Notes under the pieces: generated by a model
Seen by the model: only the letters and a program-made list of their open reading frames with translations
Told to the model about the DNA's origin: nothing
Databases searched by the model: none
Assembly (NCBI RefSeq): GCF_000384255.1
Contig: NZ_KB913035.1
Span: 1,910,808 to 1,974,807 of the forward strand
From: Methylotenera mobilis 13
Lineage (GTDB): Bacteria > Pseudomonadota > Gammaproteobacteria > Burkholderiales > Methylophilaceae
Reading direction: 5' to 3'
DNA length: 64,000 nucleotides
Position numbers and translations under genes: made by a program
Shown: positions 36,899 to 46,034 of the stretch, in pieces
Layout of the letters: each line of letters opens with the position of its first letter
How positions within the stretch are numbered: the first letter of the stretch is position 1

Positions 36899-39534
36899 CA
36901 GTGGCTTCCGCCTTTCCCGACCATATATTTCAAATTAAGTAATGCATTTGCCGCCACGTTGGAAGAAAAGCCATAGTAAGGTGCAAAATAGCGTTTTCTT
37001 AATACATGGCGCACAGACCGTTGCTGCTCCCATAATGATGTGTCTGCTAACAGTTCCGCAATAGTTAGGTCTGTGGGATTAACATTAATCAGATGTTTTC
37101 TGATTGTAATATCAGGTGAATCTTTGCCAGTTAAATCATCATCTATTGCGCCCGCTACATTAAGCAATATAAAGTTTTTATCAGCATAGACTCCTGCGAG
37201 AGGCGGCCCACCGTAATCAAACAACATAAAATCAGCAAGCTGGTACAGCGGCAAGTTATCACTGCTATCTGTAATTAAATGCGTAAAATTATGCTGCTGC
37301 AAAGCGACCAACCGCTCAGGCTCACTCTCTGGCATTAATGGATGTAATTTTACAATAACATTATATTGATCAGTCAATGCACTGATTTCCGCATCAAAAT
37401 GAGTGACAGAAGACAATGTTTTCCATGTCGGTAACCAAACCACTGTCTTTTTCAGTGGATCACAACCGTATCTTGCATGCAAATCTGCCTTTTCTAATTG
37501 CTGTGTAAAATATCGATCAAACCTTGGGTAGCCCATCTGTACCACTACAGCGTCAGTACTCTCTGAAAATATGTCCGCATGATATGGCCCAAAACATAAA
37601 ATCACATCATAAAGGCTGTTCCATTCTGATAAATTCCAGCCAGACTTTCCTGCTGCATACATAAATCGAACGTTAATATTCCCCAACTGCTTTATTAAAG
37701 GTTGTCCAGATAAATTAATGGGATGATTGGAAACTAAATACTGATATCTGGAGTTTGCATGAATAACATCGTTAGCAGTGACTACATGGCATTTCCATGG
37801 AGCAAAGAAAGCTAAGTCTGTCGCCTCTGCATCACCGTATAGCACCACATCAAAACTTCCTTCTGGCAATAAATCCCATACACAAGCATAGTGATTAACC
37901 AGCTCAAGTGTATGCACTAAAAACCCAATACGATTGATATCAAAACTACTTGTAAATTCTGCCGCTAGCTTTTTGGCCATGCCAGCGCTAAGACCATACT
38001 TCATGCCCAACTCCAAAGCGTCTGCTGCACTGTTGAGGGCGCCTGACTGCATGAGTGCTGTGATATAACTTACCCAATACACCTCTTGCTCAGGCTTTGC
38101 CATCACAGCACGCTCAAACCTAGGCAAAGCAATAGAAACATTTTCAGTGTGCGCTTCAATAACACCCAAACCGTAATTAGCTTCGGCATGTTCTGGTTCT
38201 ATTTCTAGCACCTCTTGATACAAACCTACCGCCTGCTCTATACGCCCAGCTTGGTAGTGCTCTTTTGCAGTGACCAGTGCATCTTCAAGCACAGGGTTGA
38301 TAATAGGCTGATGCTCTAGATACAACCCAAAGCTCTCAAGTGCTGATACAAGCGCCTGAAGGCTAATCTCGAAGTCCGCATGGTTTATATCGTTCCAGTT
38401 ACCAGTATCAACGACCTTACCTAAGACATAAGCTAGCTGATGGCCAACGGCAAAAGCAATATTGCTGAAATACCAATAATTGACGACTTTAGCGTCATTC
38501 ATCAACACGATAATTTTTGCACCCTCTGGTGCCCACATCATATTTAATAAGGCAGCACCTGATGCCGCCACAATATATTTTGCTTTACTAAAAGTTCTAA
38601 TTTGTTCGGTAAAACTTAAAGTGCTGGGGTCAATACTGACAAAGCCCTCTGACTCTAACTTTTGCTGTATTGCAGCTTCATTCACAACAGAGCGTGCGTG
38701 ATATTGCCTACCTGAGAATCTCTTAATGAAGATTCTTTCTGGTGCCGTTTCACATTTTTCTTGCGCAACTAACTCAAGAAAAATGTTTCTAGTTGCTTTC
38801 AAAGCCTCTGGATGAAAAATCGCATGCTGCGGTTCAGCCAGTTTTTTCAAAACATTCGAAGAAATAGCATTAGGTCGCTGAAATACGACATTTGCAACAG
38901 GACTAACCCATAATGCTTCAGGAAAGTCATTTAACGACATAGCGTCAATTCTAATCAACTGATCATCGGCAACCCCGAGTAAAGACAGCGCTTCCAGCAT
39001 ACTGGGGAATGACCGAGAATCAACCAGAACTTTATAAGCAGATAAATCGACACCGCTTTCCCTGAGCAATACCAATTGAGGGAGAAACTCAGTCATCCAG
39101 TGAGCATAGTTATATGACCCATTCCCAACTAGATTGATTACTTTACAAGTGTAATGATATCGCCCTTTTATGTTGCAATAGCCGATCATATTTTGATCCT
39201 GCCTGATATCACAACTTAATGTAGCCTGCTCTGACGTTTCCCAATACGCGGTAGAAAAATATTGATGATAAATACTTTTATTTTGAATAATAGGAAAAGC
39301 CGCGCCACCTATCAGTTTAAAGTCAGTTACTTCAGCATAATAAATTGCAGGGTGAGTTAATGCATGACCATTAATCACATCAGGATTGAGACACGCTTCC
39401 CCAAACATAGGAATCGGGGGCGTCACGTATGTAATTTCTTCTTTTAACTTTATACCGCCAAATTTAGCGACGGTGTTATCAACAGTTCCAAGCTCAAAAA
39501 TCTCAAATTTTGCATTATCTACCCTATCACTCAT
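36898..39534 (-). CDS. GT61 (DUF563)-TPR-CDP-glycerol-transferase-like fusion protein
   Basis: The 878-residue protein has three parts. Residues about 130-400 resemble GT61/DUF563 glycosyltransferases (NGSYNYAHWMTEFLPQLVLL; FIKRFSGRQYHARSVVNE; YIVAASGAALLNMMWAP). Residues about 420-525 are the TPR module (YWVSYITALMQSG) shared across the island. Residues about 530-878 resemble the CDP-glycerol glycerophosphotransferase (TagF-like) fold, with VVWLPTWK, VIVKLHPLMPE and FMLFDYGGPPLAGVYADK. The last domain transfers phosphate-linked groups from CDP donors in its family, making it a candidate transferase for a CDP-derived phosphoramidate. That link is inference. Confidence 0.75.
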   Translation of the reverse strand: MSDRVDNAKFEIFELGTVDNTVAKFGGIKLKEEITYVTPPIPMFGEACLNPDVINGHALTHPAIYYAEVTDFKLIGGAAFPIIQNKSIYHQYFSTAYWETSEQATLSCDIRQDQNMIGYCNIKGRYHYTCKVINLVGNGSYNYAHWMTEFLPQLVLLRESGVDLSAYKVLVDSRSFPSMLEALSLLGVADDQLIRIDAMSLNDFPEALWVSPVANVVFQRPNAISSNVLKKLAEPQHAIFHPEALKATRNIFLELVAQEKCETAPERIFIKRFSGRQYHARSVVNEAAIQQKLESEGFVSIDPSTLSFTEQIRTFSKAKYIVAASGAALLNMMWAPEGAKIIVLMNDAKVVNYWYFSNIAFAVGHQLAYVLGKVVDTGNWNDINHADFEISLQALVSALESFGLYLEHQPIINPVLEDALVTAKEHYQAGRIEQAVGLYQEVLEIEPEHAEANYGLGVIEAHTENVSIALPRFERAVMAKPEQEVYWVSYITALMQSGALNSAADALELGMKYGLSAGMAKKLAAEFTSSFDINRIGFLVHTLELVNHYACVWDLLPEGSFDVVLYGDAEATDLAFFAPWKCHVVTANDVIHANSRYQYLVSNHPINLSGQPLIKQLGNINVRFMYAAGKSGWNLSEWNSLYDVILCFGPYHADIFSESTDAVVVQMGYPRFDRYFTQQLEKADLHARYGCDPLKKTVVWLPTWKTLSSVTHFDAEISALTDQYNVIVKLHPLMPESEPERLVALQQHNFTHLITDSSDNLPLYQLADFMLFDYGGPPLAGVYADKNFILLNVAGAIDDDLTGKDSPDITIRKHLINVNPTDLTIAELLADTSLWEQQRSVRHVLRKRYFAPYYGFSSNVAANALLNLKYMVGKGGSH

Positions 39535-39540
39535 TTAATG

Positions 39541-39999
39541 CTAGCCTCTCTTTGGCCTTGCTGGATTACCAATCACCACTTCATGATCAGCAACATCTTT
39601 CGTCACCACTGAACCAGCGCCTACAACTGCACCGACACCAACTCTAATGCCTGGCAATAGCACGGCCCCTCCTCCGATAGATGCACCTTTGCAAACAATT
39701 GTCTTTTCTAATTTAAATGCGGTGTTTTTAGATTTTGGGTATCGATCATTAGTGAAGGTTACATTCGGGCCAATGAACGCATCATCTTCTATCGTGATGC
39801 CATCCCATAGATAGTTGCCACATTTAATCGTGACATTATCACCAATGACTACATCGTTCTCAATGAAACAATGTGCATTAATGTTGCAGTGCTTGCCTAT
39901 CTTGGCGTTAGCTAATATGACTGTGAATTGCCATACTTGTGAACCCTCTCCGATATGTTCAGATTGGCAGTCGGCGAGCGGATGAATATTTTTAGACAT
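39541..39999 (-). CDS. Left-handed beta-helix acyltransferase (FdtC/QdtC-like)
   Basis: The 152-residue protein consists of hexapeptide repeats ([74 protein letters not shown]). Its length and the ND(R/K)YP segment after FTN match acetyltransferases that acetylate dTDP-3-amino-3,6-dideoxyhexoses. With fdtA and fdtB it would complete dTDP-Fuc3NAc or dTDP-Qui3NAc, although it sits at the other end of the island. It starts 58 bp after the large GT gene and ends 6 bp before the GT61 gene. Confidence 0.8.
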   Translation of the reverse strand: MSKNIHPLADCQSEHIGEGSQVWQFTVILANAKIGKHCNINAHCFIENDVVIGDNVTIKCGNYLWDGITIEDDAFIGPNVTFTNDRYPKSKNTAFKLEKTIVCKGASIGGGAVLLPGIRVGVGAVVGAGSVVTKDVADHEVVIGNPARPKRG

Positions 40000-40057
40000 T
40001 TAAAACCCTAATCACTACAACAGATTGTTACTGGCATCAATCAACTTAGTCTGATAC

Positions 40058-43000
40058 TTAAAGCGCATCACAAAGCTGTGTTAGTTTCTGTTTAAAAGCA
40101 TCACTTGAACAGTTTGATAAATAGAACTGTCTAGATTGCCGAGAAAACTCCTCATGATTTGCCATCATGGTCTTTAAACCAGATGTAAGCTCAGCAATAT
40201 TTGTCCAATTTAAGCCAATCTGCGCCTCTGCGCCAACATATAAATATCGTGGCGCATCTGCTGGCACATAAGCCAACAAGGGATAGGCTGCACCTGATGC
40301 CTCTAAGTTAGACTTTCCACCAGGGGTTGGTGCAGAGCCCAAGAAAATATGCGCATCAATACTACATAAGCCATCCCACAGAGATGGCACATTACCCAAA
40401 TACACAAATAGCTCAGAATCTATCGCCGCTTGTTTTAAGTCATTTTGAATCGTTTGGATCTGCTCTACTGAGAGCTCACCAAAATGGTAATGCTTCCCAC
40501 CACAAACTTTCAAAGACTCAATGATAATTCGACTTAAACTCACTTCACCCGTCATGCAAAACTTGCCAGCGGAACCTGCAGTTACCGTAGAAAACTGTTG
40601 AATAGGATAAACAAACTTTTTTGCACCTAAATCATTTGATGACGTAGGTAGAAAAATAACTGGTTTATTGAGGTCTTGAGCACACAGTTTTGCAATTGAC
40701 TCAAACAGATCCACATGATTAAAGTGAGCCACAGTACACCCCAGTGCTGGATTATGGTCCGCATGGTGCACAAAATAATACTGGGTATGTAATGTTTTTT
40801 GACACGCAGCTATTGCGACGGCATCTTCATGGTGCGATAAAACAAATACGTTTTTTGCACAACTATTGATAAAGGCTGCCAATCTTTTAGCTTTATCTAA
40901 ATAAGCTTCGTTAGGCAATATCAATACAGGACATTTAATGAATGACGATGAAACCTGTTCAAACAATCGATTCTTTGCAAACCTGTCATAAACATCGGTA
41001 ATGATTAAAATTGGATTTTCAACCGACTCTAAAATCTCTTGAATGACCTTAGTGTGGCCGCCGTAATTGTAAATTTCTGACGCAATCACGACATTTGCTA
41101 ACTTACGATCCCGAGAAATAATATCAGTAATGTCCAAATCGATATTTTCTAATACTTGATCAAAATATGGCGTAAATACTTTAGTGCCAACAAATTCTTT
41201 TTGAAGTTTGATTGCACTGATTGACTTATAAATCAGCGCTAAAATCTCATTTTGTTGATGAGCATTGCTCAACGCATTAATCGTTGTTTCAAATGCTGAT
41301 AAATCCAAGTGCGGAGAAATCGTACTTTTCAACTGTGCATGCTGTTCATTTAAATAAATCTCATTGAGATTAGTACTTAACATTTCTGTCAGACATTGTG
41401 TGATTACATCGTTTGAACACAATGGATTGATTACTACTGGCTGTTCTTTAAATTCGACTTTCGGAGATTCAACCTTTTGAAATTCAATTTTTTCTAAAAA
41501 ATCTGCTGCAATGATTTGTGCAGTTTCTGTTGTTAATCCAAACTTCTGACCCAACTCCAGAGCTTCTAATACGGTTGCAACATCTGCGGACTGCATGAGT
41601 GCGTCAATGTATGTTACCCAATATTGCTCGTCTTCTGGTTTACATTGCACCGCTTTTTCAAGATGCGGCAATGCTGTATGAACACCATTCAGATTAAACT
41701 CAACAATCCCTAAATGATAATTAGCTTCTGCATTGTCAGGTTGGATATTCAAAACCTCTTGATATAAAAGCGCGGCTTGCTCTAGTTCGCCTGCTGCTTC
41801 ATGGCGCCCTGCCATCTGCATCACTTCAAGCATGGCATGTTGTAACGCAATTTGTTGTGAACTTCCACTTTCCCACTTGTTAAAATATAGTTGGCATTTC
41901 TGCGCCCAATGTGGCGAGCCAAATGCACCTTTACTTTGATGGGTTAATTTTATTGGCCAGGTACCTAAGCTTAAACCCGCTTCCCTAGCACTTCTGCAAA
42001 AGTCTACGTCGTAAAGATGGAAGTCAAACTGATGGTCAAATCTAACATGGGCTCCATTGAGTGCTGACTTTGTAGTGGCAATAAATACACCGTCTAGCAA
42101 TTCACAAGGAGCTGGTACATCACCGTAAAACTTATCTTCGCCAAAAGCATGTGGGCCATGCCATACGGTTCCACTTAAGTATTCAGGCTCATCCCAATTA
42201 AGCGCTGTATCTACAAAGAGCCAAGCGGGCTGGTTAGGCAATCTACGCTTATTGCCTGCAACGCCAATCACATCAAAGCGCTCAAGCCCTGCAATCATCG
42301 TGTCGACAAAGTTAGCTTCATCAATCCATACGTCATCATGAACAAATACAAGAATAGCGCTATCATCAGCGCGTTCAATCGCCTGATTAAACACGTCAGA
42401 AAGCCCTAATGTGTTATTAAAAGCAATACTTGCTGATATACCGTTATCTTGTTTCAAATGGCGGTGTAATGAAAGACCGAGTGCGGATTTATTCCAAAAT
42501 TCTGATTCTGAATATCGCGTCGCACTCACAATCTGTACATGACGGCTTTGGTTACTTTTCATTCGTTGCTGATGGGCATCTTTTGCTTGCGCAACTTTAT
42601 CAACACCAGCCACAGGATAATGCTCATGCCACATTTCCCATAATGCAATTTCCATGTTTTTTGCAAATCGCTCTGCATCAAACAGAGGTGAAGCAAGCAC
42701 TTGCGCACGGAGTTTTGCTCTTAAATTAGCAAGCTGACTCAAGTCACTGCAAAGTGACAAAGCAGCATTCAAATAGTCAACTTTAGTTTCAGCCACCCAA
42801 TCTGCAAGGCATGCAGCACTGAGCATGCTGGCACCTTGCCTTGCAATTAAGCTATCTCCCGCAAGCGTTAAGGTAGGAACACCCATCCATAAAGCTTCGC
42901 AAGTTGTCGTGCCGCCAGGGTAAGGGAATGTATCTAATATGACATCCACTTCATGGTGCGCTACAAAATAAGCCTCGCGGGATACAGAACATAAAAGTGT

Positions 43001-45097
43001 TAATCTATCTGCGCTAATCCCTAACTTAGCAAATCGGGCGACCATATCCGCCGTCACATCAGCATCACCAAAAGATTTACATTGCCAACGCAGCTTAGCA
43101 TCAGGCAAAGCAAGCATCACTTCTGCCCAAAGTGCCAATACATCGTCACCTGCTTTTGCCAAGGTTTGGAAACTTGCAAAAGTAATATAGCCATTTGTGA
43201 GGGCAGGCAAAGCAGACACATCAACCGCTACATGAGGGGCTGTGAAACACAATCTGGTATCTGGTAAGTATTTAATCTTTTCTACAAAGTGAGCATAATG
43301 CGCCGCTGGCACACCGACTTCATCAGCAATAAAGTAATCTACACACTTCATACCAGTAGTTGCAAAATAGCCTAACCAGCTCACTTGTATCGGGGCTGGC
43401 TTCCAAGCTAGAATCTGTAATCGATTGCCAGATGTATGTCCTGAAAGATCCAATAAAATATCAATACCATCATCATGAATCAACTCAGCTGCAGCTTGAT
43501 CTGTTAAGCCAACCAAAGACTTCCAGTAAGCAAAGTTTGGTTTAAGTCTGCCAGTAAAAGCATCTTCACGAATATCCGTTAAGTATGCGGTTAGCTCAAA
43601 CTGGGAGAAATCAACATTTCGTACCCAATTCTCAAGAAAGTAAGCCACTGGATGCTGGCGTAAATCACCAGACATCAAGCCAATACGTAATCGCCTACTA
43701 TTTGGATGAGATTGCCAAGCGGTGTACGCTTGCACTACCTTGCTGGTCACTACATTATTAAACTCAAGCGCCTGTTGTAAACGATATTCGGCACTGTGAT
43801 GACCAGAATAATTCATGGCAAATAATAAATTACTTCTTGCCTTGTTTGACGCTGGATCAAACTTGAGTGCTTCGAAGCACTCGTATTCAGCCTCTTCCAA
43901 ACGGCCTTGGGCAATATAATTCGTGCACAAATTAATATGCGCATTAACATACTCAGGGAAAATCTCAACGGCTTTCTTAAGCGACGCCTCAGCTTTCTTA
44001 ATCTGCCCAAGGGCAGCTAAAGTCAGCCCTAAGTTACTGTAGAGTAAAGCTTCACTCGGATGTAGTGCTATTGCCTTATCAAAAGCGAGTTCAGCCTCCT
44101 GATAACGCTCCATTCTGTGCAAAGCAAGACCTAAGTTGTTATAGGCCAGCCAATAATCTGGATCTAGCTCCAAAGCACGTCGGTAACATACCTCGGCCTC
44201 TGAAAACAAGCCTTGATCAGCTTTTGCCAAACCAAGGTCTACATGTACATCTTTACGTGACTGATCAATCGATAGTGCTTGAATAAAATACGGAATAGAC
44301 TCTGGCACCCTGCCCAACGTCCTTAAATAGACTGCCATTTTGACAGTTGCATCCACTGAATCAGGATGTGCTGAAATGGCAGCGCGTAGACATACCTCCG
44401 CCTCCGCCAATCTATCAGATGCATGCAACAGATCGGCAAGATTACTATAAGCCTCAAATTCTGCACCAAACTCAATCGCTCTCTTAAAGCTGTCTTCTGC
44501 ATCCTGCAATTGACCCAAGGCTTTTGAAACGGCACCTAACCCAATATGTGCAGCAACAAAATCCGGTTGTATTTTCAACACTCTTTCATAGCAATCTTTT
44601 GCCTCTGAAAAATGACCCTGATCGTAAAGTACGTGCGCTAAATTATCCAACACCCAAACATTATCAACATCAAAACGTAATGCATTTTTATAGCTTTGTT
44701 CGGCCTCTTTTAATAAATCTTGTTTTTTTAAGACATTACCTAAGTTGTAATGTGCTTGCGCAAAGCTAGGATTAAGTTGAATAGCATTTTGATAACAAAC
44801 AACAGCCGAATCTAGCTGTTGCTGGTCATAGAAACAGTTACCCAAGTTATATTGAGCCTCATAATCATTGGGTAAAAATAGTGCGGCATTTTTTAATGCA
44901 TCAAGTGCATGCTGCATAGCCCCCTGGTTTTGATAGATAGCGCCAAGCACTTTCCAAGCAAATCCATGTTTAGGGTACTGCTGAACCATAGATGAGGCGA
45001 TAGCCAATGCTTCGGGGAGTTTTCTTTGATTAAATAACGCCAATAAAGCGTTCATTTCATCTAAAGCAGGATTTGTATTATTTTTAGTTTTAACCAT
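40058..45097 (-). CDS. Giant multidomain TPR-GT41-GT2-like-TPR-GT glycosyltransferase
   Basis: The 1,679-residue protein starts with about twelve TPR repeats (residues 1-440). Residues about 470-830 are a GT41 domain (GLMSGDLRQHPVAYF; DLSGHTSGNRL; WLGYFATTGMKCVDYFIAD; DTFPYPGGTTTCEALWMGVPTL). Residues about 850-1075 look like a GT2-type domain (LVFVHDDVWIDE; ELLDGVFIATTKSAL; FHLYDVDFC). The island TPR module (YWVTYIDALMQSA) covers about 1095-1200. Residues about 1330-1679 look like a GT-B glycosyltransferase (VIASEIYNYGGHTKVIQEIL; TPGGKSNLEASGAAYPLLAY). It may add and extend a protein-linked glycan in one polypeptide; flagellin is the likely acceptor. Confidence 0.8.
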   Translation of the reverse strand: MVKTKNNTNPALDEMNALLALFNQRKLPEALAIASSMVQQYPKHGFAWKVLGAIYQNQGAMQHALDALKNAALFLPNDYEAQYNLGNCFYDQQQLDSAVVCYQNAIQLNPSFAQAHYNLGNVLKKQDLLKEAEQSYKNALRFDVDNVWVLDNLAHVLYDQGHFSEAKDCYERVLKIQPDFVAAHIGLGAVSKALGQLQDAEDSFKRAIEFGAEFEAYSNLADLLHASDRLAEAEVCLRAAISAHPDSVDATVKMAVYLRTLGRVPESIPYFIQALSIDQSRKDVHVDLGLAKADQGLFSEAEVCYRRALELDPDYWLAYNNLGLALHRMERYQEAELAFDKAIALHPSEALLYSNLGLTLAALGQIKKAEASLKKAVEIFPEYVNAHINLCTNYIAQGRLEEAEYECFEALKFDPASNKARSNLLFAMNYSGHHSAEYRLQQALEFNNVVTSKVVQAYTAWQSHPNSRRLRIGLMSGDLRQHPVAYFLENWVRNVDFSQFELTAYLTDIREDAFTGRLKPNFAYWKSLVGLTDQAAAELIHDDGIDILLDLSGHTSGNRLQILAWKPAPIQVSWLGYFATTGMKCVDYFIADEVGVPAAHYAHFVEKIKYLPDTRLCFTAPHVAVDVSALPALTNGYITFASFQTLAKAGDDVLALWAEVMLALPDAKLRWQCKSFGDADVTADMVARFAKLGISADRLTLLCSVSREAYFVAHHEVDVILDTFPYPGGTTTCEALWMGVPTLTLAGDSLIARQGASMLSAACLADWVAETKVDYLNAALSLCSDLSQLANLRAKLRAQVLASPLFDAERFAKNMEIALWEMWHEHYPVAGVDKVAQAKDAHQQRMKSNQSRHVQIVSATRYSESEFWNKSALGLSLHRHLKQDNGISASIAFNNTLGLSDVFNQAIERADDSAILVFVHDDVWIDEANFVDTMIAGLERFDVIGVAGNKRRLPNQPAWLFVDTALNWDEPEYLSGTVWHGPHAFGEDKFYGDVPAPCELLDGVFIATTKSALNGAHVRFDHQFDFHLYDVDFCRSAREAGLSLGTWPIKLTHQSKGAFGSPHWAQKCQLYFNKWESGSSQQIALQHAMLEVMQMAGRHEAAGELEQAALLYQEVLNIQPDNAEANYHLGIVEFNLNGVHTALPHLEKAVQCKPEDEQYWVTYIDALMQSADVATVLEALELGQKFGLTTETAQIIAADFLEKIEFQKVESPKVEFKEQPVVINPLCSNDVITQCLTEMLSTNLNEIYLNEQHAQLKSTISPHLDLSAFETTINALSNAHQQNEILALIYKSISAIKLQKEFVGTKVFTPYFDQVLENIDLDITDIISRDRKLANVVIASEIYNYGGHTKVIQEILESVENPILIITDVYDRFAKNRLFEQVSSSFIKCPVLILPNEAYLDKAKRLAAFINSCAKNVFVLSHHEDAVAIAACQKTLHTQYYFVHHADHNPALGCTVAHFNHVDLFESIAKLCAQDLNKPVIFLPTSSNDLGAKKFVYPIQQFSTVTAGSAGKFCMTGEVSLSRIIIESLKVCGGKHYHFGELSVEQIQTIQNDLKQAAIDSELFVYLGNVPSLWDGLCSIDAHIFLGSAPTPGGKSNLEASGAAYPLLAYVPADAPRYLYVGAEAQIGLNWTNIAELTSGLKTMMANHEEFSRQSRQFYLSNCSSDAFKQKLTQLCDAL

Positions 45098-45296
45098 TAC
45101 CCTATTTCAATCAGCGATAGTTTTAACAAGCAAATAGCAATATAACATGTGATTGCTGCTAGTTTTCGATAATCACATTATTCAGAAACTACAACACAAT
45201 TGATATTTAAAATAAATACGCAAAAGTAGCTCTCTTTGATATATGCACCATATGCCAACTAGAGCGAGGTTAAAACAAATTCACAATTCAATACTT

Positions 45297-45944
45297 TTAA
45301 CTGACTAAATTATGTTTAAAAGCATAATGTGTCAGTTCAGCATTATGTTTAAGCTGCATTTTCTCAAGCAATCGCGTGCGATACATACTCACAGTTTTCA
45401 CGGAAAGTGAAAGCTTATTTGCCACATCTGTCACAGACAAGCCTGAAGCAATCATAATAAATGTTTGATACTCCCGGTCTGAAAGTAACTCATGTGGCGC
45501 TTTTTGATCGTCTCTACCTATCTGATTTGCTAATATCTCGGCCACCTCTGGTGTAATATACTTTTTACCTCGAGCAACTGTTTTAATCGCATTCACTAGC
45601 TCTGAGGATGCGCTCTGCTTACACAAGTACCCTGCTGCGCCTGACTTTAAAGCACGAATTGCATACTCATCCTCTCTATGCATAGAAAGCATGAGGACAG
45701 CGATATGATTATTTTCTCGCTTAATATATTTAAGTGCCTCTATACCACTTCTGTCAGGTAACGAAATATCTAACAGCAATACATCAGCATCTGGCTGCGA
45801 ACATAACTTGATTGCCTCATTCGCATTTTGTGCCTCAGCAATCACTAAGATATCATCAGTTTCAGATAGAATTTGCTTAAGGCCAGCTCTTAAAATTGCA
45901 TGATCATCAGCGATAATGACTTTTATTTTAGGTTTTTTACTCAT
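45297..45944 (-). CDS. NarL/FixJ-type response regulator
   Basis: The 215-residue protein has a receiver domain (IIADDHAILRAGLKQIL; phosphoacceptor Asp in LLLDISLPDRSG) and a C-terminal LuxR-type HTH (LSDREYQTFIMIASGLSVTDVANKLSLSVKTVSMYRTRLLEKM). It lies about 90 bp downstream of a NarX-like histidine kinase on the same strand and is its probable partner. The target genes are unknown; the glycosylation island begins 200 bp further on. Start: ATG 45944 (a GTG at 45947 is in frame). Confidence 0.92.
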   Translation of the reverse strand: MSKKPKIKVIIADDHAILRAGLKQILSETDDILVIAEAQNANEAIKLCSQPDADVLLLDISLPDRSGIEALKYIKRENNHIAVLMLSMHREDEYAIRALKSGAAGYLCKQSASSELVNAIKTVARGKKYITPEVAEILANQIGRDDQKAPHELLSDREYQTFIMIASGLSVTDVANKLSLSVKTVSMYRTRLLEKMQLKHNAELTHYAFKHNLVS

Positions 45945-46034
45945 CACTCACACCATCGTTTCATTTTTGAACAGCCATTCACGCGAATTTTTTTGAATAG
46001 CTACTAAAGATTATTAGCAAAAAAGCGACAACCA

